DNA of 64,000 nucleotides from an uncultured Paracoccaceae bacterium (GCA_947500005.1 CANMQJ010000002.1:186001-250000); one strand, 5' to 3'; shown: positions 49,074-58,071, counted from the stretch's first letter. The notes: generated from the letters alone by a model not told the origin. Numbers and translations: made by a program.

Positions 49074-49703
49074 ATGCAACGTTCCCATCTTCCCGGCATT
49101 CTTGCCATGGCCGCCATCGTCGTGGCCTCGAACATCCTCGTTCAATTCCTGCTGCTTGACGGTCTTCTGACCTGGGGCGCGTTCACCTATCCCTTTGCCT
49201 TTCTGGTCACCGACGTGATGAACCGCGTCTATGGCGCCGGGCCGGCGCGCAAGGTCGTGCTGGCCGGATTCGTGACGGGTGTCATCTGCTCGCTGATCGG
49301 CAGCCAGATCATGCTGGAATACGGCCCCGCCGTGCCGCTGCGCATCGCGGTCGCCTCGGGCACGGCCTTCCTGCTTGCGCAGCTGACCGACGTGACCGTG
49401 TTCAACCGGTTTCGCGCAGGCGCCTGGTGGCGCGCTCCGCTGGTCTCGACCCTGGTGGGGTCCGCTCTCGATACGGCGCTGTTCTTTACCATCGCCTTTT
49501 CGGCCTCGGTCACGCTGTTCGGCGCGCAGGCGGATGCCGCGATTTCCTGGGCGTGGGAGCCGGTGCCCTTCCTGCTGACGGGGCCGTTGGCGCCGCTCTG
49601 GGTCACGCTGGCCTTTGCTGACTGGCTGGTGAAGCTGTCGGTGGCGCTGGTGGCACTGGTGCCGTTCCGCCTCATCACCGGCAGGCTGTCGCGCGCGGGC
49701 TGA
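49074..49703 (+). CDS. VUT/YhhQ family queuosine precursor transporter
   Basis: ASNILVQF, WGAFTYPFAFLVTDVMNRVYG. Confidence 0.9.
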   Translation: MQRSHLPGILAMAAIVVASNILVQFLLLDGLLTWGAFTYPFAFLVTDVMNRVYGAGPARKVVLAGFVTGVICSLIGSQIMLEYGPAVPLRIAVASGTAFLLAQLTDVTVFNRFRAGAWWRAPLVSTLVGSALDTALFFTIAFSASVTLFGAQADAAISWAWEPVPFLLTGPLAPLWVTLAFADWLVKLSVALVALVPFRLITGRLSRAG

Positions 49704-49779
49704 AAATTTCCTTTGGAGATCGGCGGGAACCGTGCCAACATTTCCTTGAGTTCAACAGTGAAGCAAAGGAGGTGATCCA

Positions 49780-49836
49780 GTGTCGAGAAAGGTATTGGAG
49801 AGAGGTGCCGTTTCAGCCAGGGAGGTCGCCCGCTGA
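49780..49836 (+). CDS. candidate 18-aa small ORF/leader peptide (MSRKVLERGAVSAREVAR)
   Basis: GTG start 7 nt after GGAGG; 16-nt AAAGGAGGTGATCCAG (49765-49780) complementary to the 16S 3' tail. Confidence 0.5.
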   Translation: MSRKVLERGAVSAREVAR

Positions 49837-49919
49837 GGCAGCCCTTGGCGGATAATCCGCCCCGGCCGGACCGATCAGAGGGTTAGGGTCCGTCTGGCAC
49901 ATCTCTCGAAACTTTCGGA

Positions 49920-49953
49920 GGGCCGCCCTGATCGGGTGGCCCTTTCCGTTTCC
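49920..49953 (+). terminator. Rho-independent terminator-like hairpin upstream of arfB
   Basis: GGGCCGCCC (49920-49928) / GGGTGGCCC (49934-49942), one G-U pair, followed by TTTCCGTTTCC. Confidence 0.7.
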
Positions 49954-49978
49954 TTCGCCTGCCCTTAAGTTCGCCCCC

Positions 49979-50398
49979 ATGTTGCGGATCAACGATCATA
50001 TCGCCCTTCAGGACTGGGAAATGACCGAGAGCTTCATGCGCGCCTCGGGACCCGGCGGGCAGAACGTGAACAAGGTCTCGACTGCGGTGGAACTGCGGTT
50101 CGAGGCTGCGCGCTCGCCCTCGCTGCCCGAGCCGGTGAAGGCGCGGCTGAAGCGGATCGCGGGCCAGAAATGGACCAAGGAAGGCGCCATCATCATCCAG
50201 GTGGACGAGACCCGCAGCCAGGCGCGCAACCGCGAGATCGCGCGCGAGCGTCTGGCCGAGCTTGTCGCGCGCGCGGCGGTCAAGCCCAAGCGGCGCATTC
50301 CGACCAAGCCCACGCGCGGCTCGGTCCGGCGCAGGCTAGATGCCAAGAAGGCGCGCGGGACGGTCAAGTCGCTGCGTGGCAAGGTCGACGAGGATTAG
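49979..50398 (+). CDS. arfB: alternative ribosome rescue aminoacyl-tRNA hydrolase ArfB
   Basis: RASGPGGQNVNKVSTAVELRF class-I release-factor GGQ motif plus basic C-terminal tail. Confidence 0.95.
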   Translation: MLRINDHIALQDWEMTESFMRASGPGGQNVNKVSTAVELRFEAARSPSLPEPVKARLKRIAGQKWTKEGAIIIQVDETRSQARNREIARERLAELVARAAVKPKRRIPTKPTRGSVRRRLDAKKARGTVKSLRGKVDED

Positions 50399-50462
50399 TC
50401 TGGCATCCCGCGCCGCCGCTGATACTGTGTGCCCGGAAAGTGATAGGACCGGGGACAACACC

Positions 50463-51209
50463 ATGAGACTGGACGGAAAAACGGCAATCGTCACGGGCGG
50501 CGGTTCGGGCTTTGGCGCGGGCATCGTCGCCAAGTTCGTGTCCGAGGGCGCGCGCGTGATCGTCGCCGACATCAACCGCGATGCAGCCGAAGAGACCGCG
50601 CGAAAGATGGATGGCGACGCGATCGCGGTCGAGGTGGATGTGGCCAACGGACCCTCGGTCGAGAAGATGGCGGAAACCGCCCTGCGCAAGCTGGGCCAGG
50701 TCGATATCCTGGTGAACAACGCGGGCGTCACCCACATGCCAGCCCCGATGGAAGACGTCAGCGAAAGCGATTTCGACCGGGTGTTCCGGGTGAACATGAA
50801 ATCGGTCTACCTGACCGCCTGCGCGCTGGTTCCCCACATGAAGGACCGCGGGACAGGCGCGATCCTGAACGTCGCCTCGACCGCGGGGCTTTCGCCGCGT
50901 CCGAACCTGAACTGGTACAATGCGTCGAAGGGGTGGATGATCACCGCCACCAAGACGATGGCTGTGGAGCTTGCTCCCTCGGGCGTGCGGGTCAACGCGA
51001 TCTGCCCTGTGGCAGGCGAGACGCCGCTGCTGAAATCGTTCATGGGTGAGGACACGCCCGAGATGCGGGCGAAGTTCCTGTCGACCATCCCGATGGGCCG
51101 TTTCTCGACCCCGCAGGACATGGGCAACGCGGCCTGTTTCCTGTGCTCGGACGAGGCCGGGATGGTGACCGGCGTCGCGATGGAAGTGGATGGCGGGCGC
51201 TGCATCTGA
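50463..51209 (+). CDS. SDR family oxidoreductase
   Basis: Rossmann TGGGSGFGAGI, NNAGVTH, YNASKG. Confidence 0.93.
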   Translation: MRLDGKTAIVTGGGSGFGAGIVAKFVSEGARVIVADINRDAAEETARKMDGDAIAVEVDVANGPSVEKMAETALRKLGQVDILVNNAGVTHMPAPMEDVSESDFDRVFRVNMKSVYLTACALVPHMKDRGTGAILNVASTAGLSPRPNLNWYNASKGWMITATKTMAVELAPSGVRVNAICPVAGETPLLKSFMGEDTPEMRAKFLSTIPMGRFSTPQDMGNAACFLCSDEAGMVTGVAMEVDGGRCI

Positions 51210-52231
51210 TGGTTCCCGGCCGACGCAACCTGATCACCGATGTTCCGGGTCTGAAGGTGGGCAATGCCCAGGACCCGGGCCTGAAATCCGGGGCGACCGT
51301 GCTGACGGCGGATGAACCGTTCACGGCTTCCGTTCATGTCATGGGCGGGGCGCCCGGCACGCGGGAGACCGATCTGCTGGCGCCCGACAAGTCGGTGGCG
51401 AGGGTCGATGCGATCGCGTTGTCGGGCGGTTCGGCCTATGGGCTCGACGCCTGTTCGGGGGTCGTGGACGGTCTGCGCGCGCGCGGGCGCGGGTTCCGCA
51501 TCGCCGAGGCGGTGATTCCCATCGTTCCGGGGGCCATCATCTTCGACCTGCTCAACGGCGGCGACAAGGACTGGGTCCACAACCCCTATCGCGCGCTTGG
51601 CCGCGCCGCGTTCGAGGCCGCGCATGAACGCTTCGAGATCGGCACCGCCGGGGCGGGGACAGGGGCCCTTACCGCGATGCTCAAGGGCGGGCTTGGCTCG
51701 GCCTCGCTGGTGCTGGAGGATGGCGTGACCGTCGGCTCGCTGGTGGCGGCGAACCCGATGGGGGCCGTCACGACACCGGGCGACCGGCATTTTTGGGCCG
51801 CTCCCTTCGAGATCGACGGCGAGTTCGGAGGGGTGGGTCCCGATCCGGCCAGCGGGCTTGGACGCGGAATGGAAAGCCGGAAGATGATGACCATGCGCGA
51901 GCAGGCGCAGGATCGGGCCAACACGACCATCGCCATCGTCGCCACCGATGCCGATTTGGCCAAGGCGCAATGCCAACGGGTGGCGGTGGCCGCCCATGAC
52001 GGCATCGCGCGGTCCACGGTTCCCGCGCATTCGCCGGGCGATGGCGATCTGGTCTTTGCCGTCTCGACCGGCGCGCGGACGCTTGCCGCGCCCGAGCGCG
52101 ACCTGACGCGGATCGGCCACGCCGCTTCGATCTGCCTGGCGCGCGCCATCGCACGGGCGGTCTATCTCGCGCGCCCCGAGGAAGGTGACCTGCTGCCCTG
52201 CTGGTCTTCGGTCAATGGCGGCCCGGGCTAG
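51209..52231 (+). CDS. P1 family peptidase (DmpA/L-aminopeptidase-like)
   Basis: LITDVPGLKVGNAQD, LSGGSAYGLDACSGV, TAGAGTGA; overlaps the SDR stop (ATGA). Confidence 0.9.
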   Translation: MVPGRRNLITDVPGLKVGNAQDPGLKSGATVLTADEPFTASVHVMGGAPGTRETDLLAPDKSVARVDAIALSGGSAYGLDACSGVVDGLRARGRGFRIAEAVIPIVPGAIIFDLLNGGDKDWVHNPYRALGRAAFEAAHERFEIGTAGAGTGALTAMLKGGLGSASLVLEDGVTVGSLVAANPMGAVTTPGDRHFWAAPFEIDGEFGGVGPDPASGLGRGMESRKMMTMREQAQDRANTTIAIVATDADLAKAQCQRVAVAAHDGIARSTVPAHSPGDGDLVFAVSTGARTLAAPERDLTRIGHAASICLARAIARAVYLARPEEGDLLPCWSSVNGGPG

Positions 52232-52336
52232 CATCGGACCTGCGACTTAGTGCCGACCCAGGGGCTGCGAGGTTGACAGCGGGCGAAACCGGTCTTTCCT
52301 TACGTTCAGCCAAACCCGAATAGATGGAGATCAGCC

Positions 52337-52747
52337 GTGAAGCGTATCATCGCACCCGTTGCCCTGGCCCTGCTGGCCGTTCCCGCCTTTGCCCAAGATG
52401 CCGAGAAGGGCGAGAAGGCGTTCAACAGATGCAAGTCCTGCCACATGATCGTGGATGACGCGGGCGAAACCATCGTCAAGGGCGGAAAGACCGGCCCGAA
52501 CCTATACGGCATCGTCGGCCGGACCGCCGGCACGGTCGAGGACTTCCGTTACGGTGACAGCCTCGTCGAAGCAGGTGAGAAAGGCCTCGTCTGGGACGAG
52601 GAGCATTTCGTGGCCTATACGGCGGATCCCAAGGGGTTCCTGCAGGAATACCTCGACCAGACCTCGGCCAAGTCCAAGATGTCCTTTCGCCTGAAGAGCG
52701 GGGCCGAGGACATTTTCGCCTATCTCGAGAGCGTCGCGGCAGAATAA
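52337..52747 (+). CDS. class I cytochrome c (c2-like)
   Basis: Signal peptide, CKSCH haem motif, C-terminal KMSF methionine region; GTG start. Confidence 0.88.
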   Translation: MKRIIAPVALALLAVPAFAQDAEKGEKAFNRCKSCHMIVDDAGETIVKGGKTGPNLYGIVGRTAGTVEDFRYGDSLVEAGEKGLVWDEEHFVAYTADPKGFLQEYLDQTSAKSKMSFRLKSGAEDIFAYLESVAAE

Positions 52748-52775
52748 GGACGCGCACAGACCTCAGGACGTGGTC

Positions 52776-52804
52776 AAAGGCCGCAGGACAGCCCTGCGGC
52801 CTTT
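52776..52804 (+). terminator. Rho-independent terminator after cytochrome c gene
   Basis: 12-bp perfect stem AAAGGCCGCAGG / CCTGCGGCCTTT. Confidence 0.85.
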
Positions 52805-52958
52805 CGTGCGATTGAACGCATCCGGTCCACGGTCCAGATTGGAACCGGGAGCGAGACCGCCGGTCCCTGCCAGGCGCGTGGCCGCGCGCCCCTGAATTCG
52901 ACAGCCAGCAGCCAGGGCCGGACGACCCCGCGCCGCCCGACAAAGGAGTGTTTCGGAC

Positions 52959-53501
52959 ATGACAGTCATGATTCCCGCCTGGATCGACGGGGTGCTGGCG
53001 CCGGTCGAGAAACTGGAGGCTCATGAAAAGGGCCTCAAGCACAAGGCCGTATCGGTCTTTGTCGTGCGGGACATGGCGATCCTCATGCAGCGCCGCGCCA
53101 TGGGCAAGTACCACACGCCCGGCCTGTGGGCGAACACCTGCTGCACGCATCCGCAATGGGACGAAAGCTCGTCAGCCTGCGCTGTCCGGCGTCTGCGGCA
53201 GGAGATGGGGATCACCGGTCTGTACCCCGAGTATCGTCACAGGCTGGAATATCACGCCGATGTCGGCAACAGCATGGTCGAGAACGAGGTTGTGGACGTG
53301 TTCCTGGCCCATGCCCGGGGGCCCGTCGAAATTCAGCCTGATCCCGACGAGGTGATGGAGCATCGATGGGTCGGCTACCATGACCTGCTGGCCGAGGTGA
53401 AACGCTATCCGCAACGTTTCACGCCATGGCTCAAGATCTATCTTCATCATCATGCCGACACGATCTTTGGTCCCGACCTGATCATTTCGAGCAAGGTCTG
53501 A
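52959..53501 (+). CDS. idi: isopentenyl-diphosphate delta-isomerase, type 1
   Basis: LWANTCCTHPQWDES, RRLRQEMGI, ENEVVDVFLAH. Confidence 0.94.
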   Translation: MTVMIPAWIDGVLAPVEKLEAHEKGLKHKAVSVFVVRDMAILMQRRAMGKYHTPGLWANTCCTHPQWDESSSACAVRRLRQEMGITGLYPEYRHRLEYHADVGNSMVENEVVDVFLAHARGPVEIQPDPDEVMEHRWVGYHDLLAEVKRYPQRFTPWLKIYLHHHADTIFGPDLIISSKV

Positions 53502-53645
53502 GCCAGCCCCTGTTCCGAAAGAAACGCGACGTGCACCCGTCTCTGCGGGGCGTCCGACAAGATTCCCTTGATCGGCCTTCGGATTGCAGGAACAGTATCC
53601 CCGATGGAAGCTGCGGACACCGCAGGAACAGACGGGGAGAAATTC

Positions 53646-55133
53646 ATGGGACAGACACTGACGCGGACGCTGGCATCGGCCATTGCGCTGAGCGCGGGGC
53701 TATTCGCCACGGCCGCAATCGCGCAGGATGACATCACCATCGCGATGCAACTGGAACCGCCGCACCTGGACCCGACCAGCGCGGCCGCGCAGGCCATCGA
53801 CTCGGTCGTCTACACCAACATTTTCGAGGGGCTCACCCGCTTCATGGGCGACGGGTCGGTCGTGCCGGGCCTGGCCGAAAGCTGGGAGATTTCCGAGGAC
53901 GGGACCGAGTACACGTTCAAGCTGCGCGATGGCGTGACCTTCCACGACGGGACCACGATGGATGCCGAGGACGTCAAGTTCAGCCTCGACCGCGCCCGTG
54001 CCGAGGACAGCGCCAACGCGCAGAAGGCATTGTTCGCGGGCATCTCGGACGTGACGGTGGTCGATCCGCAGACGGTCAAGATCACGCTCAAGGAACCCGA
54101 CGGGAATTTCCTGTTCAACCTGGCCTGGGGCGACGCGGTGATCGTGGCACCCGAAAGCATCGAGGACATCAAGACGAACCCGGTGGGCACCGGTGCCTAC
54201 ACGTTCAGCGAATGGGTTCAGGGCGACCGGATCGAACTGACGCGCAACCCCGACTACTGGGGAGAGCAGCCGGCGATCGCGACTGCGACCTTCCGTTTCA
54301 TTTCGGATCCCACCGCCGCCTTTGCCGCCGTGATGGCCGAGGATGTGGACGTCTTCACCGCCTTCCCGGCCCCGGAGAACCTGCCCCAGTTCGAGGCCGA
54401 CCCGAGATTCCAGGTTCTGATCGGCTCGACCGAGGGCGAGACGATCCTGTCCACGAACAACAAGCAGGCGCCCTTCGACAACGTCAAGGTGCGCGAGGCG
54501 ATGGCCCATGCGATCGACCGGCAGGCGATCATCGACGGGGCGATGTTCGGTTACGGCACGCCGATCGGCACGCATTTCGCGCCGCATCACCCGGCCTATA
54601 TCGATCTGACCGGTCAATCCGCCTACGACCCGGAAAAGGCCAAGGCCCTGCTGGCCGAGGCAGGTCTTGCCGACGGGTTCGAGACAACGCTGCACCTGCC
54701 GCCCCCCTCTTACGCCCGGCGCGGTGGCGAGATCGTGGCAGCGCAGCTGGCCGAGGTCGGCATCAAGGCCGAGATCATCAACGTGGAATGGGCGCAGTGG
54801 CTGGAAACGGTCTTCAAGGGCAAGAATTTCGGCCTGACCATCGTCAGCCATACCGAGCCGATGGATATCGGTATCTACGCGCGGCCCGACTACTACTTCC
54901 AGTACGAAAATCCCGAGTTCCAGGCCCTGATGGAAGAGCTGACCCGGACGACCGATCCCGACAAGCGCACCGAGCTGCTGCAACAGGCGCAGCGCATGAT
55001 CGCGGATGACTACGTCAACGGATATCTGTTTCAGCTTGCGGCCATCACCGTGGCCAAGGCCGGGATCGAGGGTCTGTGGGAGAACGCGCCCACGGCGGCC
55101 GTCGATCTGACCGGCGTGAAGTGGACCGAGTGA
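53646..55133 (+). CDS. ABC transporter substrate-binding protein, family 5 (peptide/opine/nickel)
   Basis: Signal peptide, LEPPHLDPTSAAAQAIDSVVYTNIFEGL, GLAESWEISEDGTEYTFKLRDGVTFHDG. Confidence 0.95.
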   Translation: MGQTLTRTLASAIALSAGLFATAAIAQDDITIAMQLEPPHLDPTSAAAQAIDSVVYTNIFEGLTRFMGDGSVVPGLAESWEISEDGTEYTFKLRDGVTFHDGTTMDAEDVKFSLDRARAEDSANAQKALFAGISDVTVVDPQTVKITLKEPDGNFLFNLAWGDAVIVAPESIEDIKTNPVGTGAYTFSEWVQGDRIELTRNPDYWGEQPAIATATFRFISDPTAAFAAVMAEDVDVFTAFPAPENLPQFEADPRFQVLIGSTEGETILSTNNKQAPFDNVKVREAMAHAIDRQAIIDGAMFGYGTPIGTHFAPHHPAYIDLTGQSAYDPEKAKALLAEAGLADGFETTLHLPPPSYARRGGEIVAAQLAEVGIKAEIINVEWAQWLETVFKGKNFGLTIVSHTEPMDIGIYARPDYYFQYENPEFQALMEELTRTTDPDKRTELLQQAQRMIADDYVNGYLFQLAAITVAKAGIEGLWENAPTAAVDLTGVKWTE

Positions 55134-55141
55134 TATAGCGA

Positions 55142-55168
55142 GCCGATCCCGCCTTGCGCGGGGTCGGC
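55142..55168 (+). other. intercistronic hairpin between the SBP and pLGIC genes
   Basis: GCCGATCCCGC / GCGGGGTCGGC, 11 bp with one G-U pair, loop CTTGC, no T-tract. Confidence 0.7.
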
Positions 55169-55197
55169 CCCCTCTTCCACTGCATCGCGAGCCGCTC

Positions 55198-56271
55198 GTG
55201 TTCCCCTACCTCCTTCTGATCCGCAGGTTCGCGGCATGCTTCACGGTTCTGTGTTGCCTTGGCGCCCCTCTATCGGCCGAAGGGTTGGACTCCACGCAGC
55301 TGACATATGTTCCCGACCTTCCGGACGAACCGCTGACCGTGGGCGTGGGAATCCACATCGACCAGATCACCGGCGTTGACCAGAAATCGGAAAATTTCGG
55401 CGTCGTCGGGACGATCCGCATGGAATGGACCGACCCCGCCCTGGCATTCGAGCCGGGGGATGATCAACTCGCACTCAAGGTTCTCGCCCCCGAGGACTTC
55501 GTGGAACTTGCCGCGGCACAGAACCTGATCATTCCCCGCATTGTGGTCCAGAACCAGCAATCGAAGCGCTGGATTCATCAAGCGGTCGTGGCCATCCGCT
55601 CGGACGGGTTCGTGAACTATTTCGAAAAGAGTTCGGTGACCCTCCAGGCGCCCTATTTCAATTTCCTGAAATATCCCTTCGACACTCAGACCTTCTATTA
55701 CGAGATCTCGTCGGTCTATCCGGTCGATTACGTGCGCTTCGTCTCGCTGGAGCAGCATTCCGGGCTGGGCGACATGCTGGGAGAGGAAGAGTGGCGGCTG
55801 TCCGACGCACGGATGCTGAAGACCCAGATATCCGGGCTCTCCGGCATGCAGAGCGATCAGTTGGCGCTGGAGTTCAAGGGGTCGCGCCACGTGACGTATT
55901 ACGTCATCCGGGTGTTTCTGCCGATGCTGGTTCTCATCACGGTCAGCTGGACGCTGTTTTTTCTGGACGAGTACGGCAAACGGATCGAGATCGCGGGTGC
56001 CAACCTGCTGACCTTCGTCGCATTCAACTGGGCAATCTCGACGGATCTGCCGCGACTGGGTTACGTGACATTTCTGGATTTCGTTCTGCAATGGATGTTC
56101 GTGGTGACGGGCGGCGTCATCGTGACCAATGTCTGGCTGCGCAGGCTCAAGGCGACGGGGCGCGCGGACCTGGCCCACACGCTGGACACGTATATCATCA
56201 AGTGGATCTATCCGCTGAGCTATGCGGCCATCGTGGCCTTTGCGGTGACGCGGTTCTTGATCGACTTCTAA
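55198..56271 (+). CDS. prokaryotic pentameric ligand-gated ion channel (pro-loop/Cys-loop superfamily)
   Basis: Signal peptide; beta-rich extracellular domain with KYPFDTQTFYYEI pro-loop; M1 YYVIRVFLPMLVLITVSWTLFFL; M2-M3 IEIAGANLLTFVAFNWAISTDLPRLGYVTFLD; C-terminal M4. GTG start. Confidence 0.9.
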   Translation: MFPYLLLIRRFAACFTVLCCLGAPLSAEGLDSTQLTYVPDLPDEPLTVGVGIHIDQITGVDQKSENFGVVGTIRMEWTDPALAFEPGDDQLALKVLAPEDFVELAAAQNLIIPRIVVQNQQSKRWIHQAVVAIRSDGFVNYFEKSSVTLQAPYFNFLKYPFDTQTFYYEISSVYPVDYVRFVSLEQHSGLGDMLGEEEWRLSDARMLKTQISGLSGMQSDQLALEFKGSRHVTYYVIRVFLPMLVLITVSWTLFFLDEYGKRIEIAGANLLTFVAFNWAISTDLPRLGYVTFLDFVLQWMFVVTGGVIVTNVWLRRLKATGRADLAHTLDTYIIKWIYPLSYAAIVAFAVTRFLIDF

Positions 56272-56311
56272 GCGCTGGACCACGGGGTGATGCCCGCATA
56301 ACGTAGCGCCG

Positions 56312-57259
56312 ATGTTACGTTATTCGCTCAAGCGCCTGCTCTCCCTGATCGTGAGTCTCGCGGTCGCCTCGGTGGTCATCTTCGCCGTGATCGAGGTGGC
56401 ACCGGGCGATCCCGCATCCTTCATGCTGGGGGTGAACGCGCAGGAGGATACGCTGGCCGCGCTGCGGGCCGAACTGGGGCTCGACGTGCCCAAGGTGCAG
56501 CGGTATTTCGACTGGATCGGCGGGCTGCTCGTCGGCGATTTCGGCACTTCCTACACCTATCGCACGCCGGTGGCGCAGATGATCGCGGACCGGATGTGGG
56601 TCTCGTTGCCACTGGCGCTCTACGCACTGGCCCTGTCCACCTTGATCGCCTTCCCGGCGGGCATCTATGCGGCCGCCCGGCGGGGCAAGCCAGGTGACGT
56701 GGCGGTGATGGGTGCCACGCAGCTGGGCGTCGCCGTTCCCAATTTCTGGTTCGCCATGATGCTGGTGCTGATCTTTGCCATCAACCTGCGCTGGTTCGGC
56801 GCGGGCGGCTTTGCCGGCTGGGACAAGGGGGTCTGGGCCGGGATCCACTCGCTGACCCTGCCCGCCATCGCGCTGGCCCTGCCGCAGGCGGCGATCCTGG
56901 CGCGGGTCATGCGTTCGGCCCTGCTGGACATCCTGGGCGAGGATTTCATGCGCACCGCGCGCGCCAAGGGTCTCACCCGGCGGCAGGCGCTGTGGCGGCA
57001 CGGGGTGCGCAACGCGCTTATCCCGGTGCTGACAATCCTCGGCCTGCAATTCTCTTTCCTGCTGGCCGGGTCGATCATCATCGAACAGGTCTTCTTCCTG
57101 CCAGGGCTGGGACGTCTGGTCTTTCAGGCCATCAGCTCGCGCGACCTGATCGTGGTGGAATCGGTGGTCATGCTGCTGGTCTTTGCCGTGATCATGGTAA
57201 ATTTCCTCGTCGATCTGGCCTATGCGCTGGTCGATCCGCGCTTGAGGGACCGGACATGA
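56312..57259 (+). CDS. ABC transporter permease (DppB-like)
   Basis: EVAPGDPASFMLG, FMRTARAKGLTRRQALWRHGVRNALIPVLT EAA loop. Confidence 0.95.
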   Translation: MLRYSLKRLLSLIVSLAVASVVIFAVIEVAPGDPASFMLGVNAQEDTLAALRAELGLDVPKVQRYFDWIGGLLVGDFGTSYTYRTPVAQMIADRMWVSLPLALYALALSTLIAFPAGIYAAARRGKPGDVAVMGATQLGVAVPNFWFAMMLVLIFAINLRWFGAGGFAGWDKGVWAGIHSLTLPAIALALPQAAILARVMRSALLDILGEDFMRTARAKGLTRRQALWRHGVRNALIPVLTILGLQFSFLLAGSIIIEQVFFLPGLGRLVFQAISSRDLIVVESVVMLLVFAVIMVNFLVDLAYALVDPRLRDRT

Positions 57260-58071
57260 GACGAAACCTGATCCTGGGCACGGCTCTGTCGTCGCTGGTG
57301 CTGCTGGCCGCGCTGCTCAGCTTTGTCTGGACGCCATATGACCACGCGGCACTGAGCATTCCCGACAAGCTGCAAACCCCCGGGCCAGAGCACTGGTTCG
57401 GCACCGATCATTTCGGGCGCGACATGTTCTCGATGATCATGGTGGGGGCGCGCACCTCGATCGCCGTGGCGCTCATCGCCGTGGGGATCGGCATGGGTCT
57501 GGGCGTCCCGCTGGGCCTGACGGCGGCGGCGCGCAAGGGGTCGTGGCTGGACGAGGTGATCATGCGGGGCAACGACCTGGTGTTTGCCTTTCCCTCGATC
57601 ATCATCGCGATCCTGATCACTGCCGTCTTCGGGGCGGGTGCCGTCAACGCGATCATCGCCATCGGCATCTTCAACATACCGGTCTTCGCCCGTGTCGCGC
57701 GCGGCGCGGCCCTTTCACTGTGGGAGCGGGAGTTCATCCTGGCCGCGCGGGTCGCGGGGAAAGGACCGGCGCGGATTTCGGCCGAACACATCCTGCCCAA
57801 CATCGCCAACCTGCTGATCGTACAGGGAACGATCCAGTTCTCGCTGGGTATCCTGGCCGAGGCCGGGCTGAGCTATGTCGGTCTTGGCGCGCAGCCTCCC
57901 ACGCCAAGCTGGGGTAGGATGCTGGCCGATGCGCAGACCATGGTCAGCTTTGCGCCCCACCTGGCGCTGATCCCGGGCCTTGCGATCATCGTGACGGTGC
58001 TGGGCCTCAACCTGATGGGCGACGGGCTGCGCGACTGGCTGGACCCCCGCATCCGGGTGGCCCGCGCATGA
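57256..58071 (+). CDS. ABC transporter permease (DppC-like)
   Basis: HWFGTDHFGRDMFSMIMVGARTSI, YVGLGAQPPTPSWGRML; overlaps the upstream permease stop. Confidence 0.95.
   Translation: MRRNLILGTALSSLVLLAALLSFVWTPYDHAALSIPDKLQTPGPEHWFGTDHFGRDMFSMIMVGARTSIAVALIAVGIGMGLGVPLGLTAAARKGSWLDEVIMRGNDLVFAFPSIIIAILITAVFGAGAVNAIIAIGIFNIPVFARVARGAALSLWEREFILAARVAGKGPARISAEHILPNIANLLIVQGTIQFSLGILAEAGLSYVGLGAQPPTPSWGRMLADAQTMVSFAPHLALIPGLAIIVTVLGLNLMGDGLRDWLDPRIRVARA

Noticed and set aside
49765-49780. Possible fragment of a 16S rRNA gene on the minus strand
   Set aside because: Only the terminal 16 nt match; the adjacent sequence does not continue as 16S, so an extended SD is the better explanation.
52959-53501. 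idi as a sign of a nearby photosynthesis/carotenoid cluster
   Set aside because: No crt, bch or puf genes are visible in the window; idi alone is not evidence.
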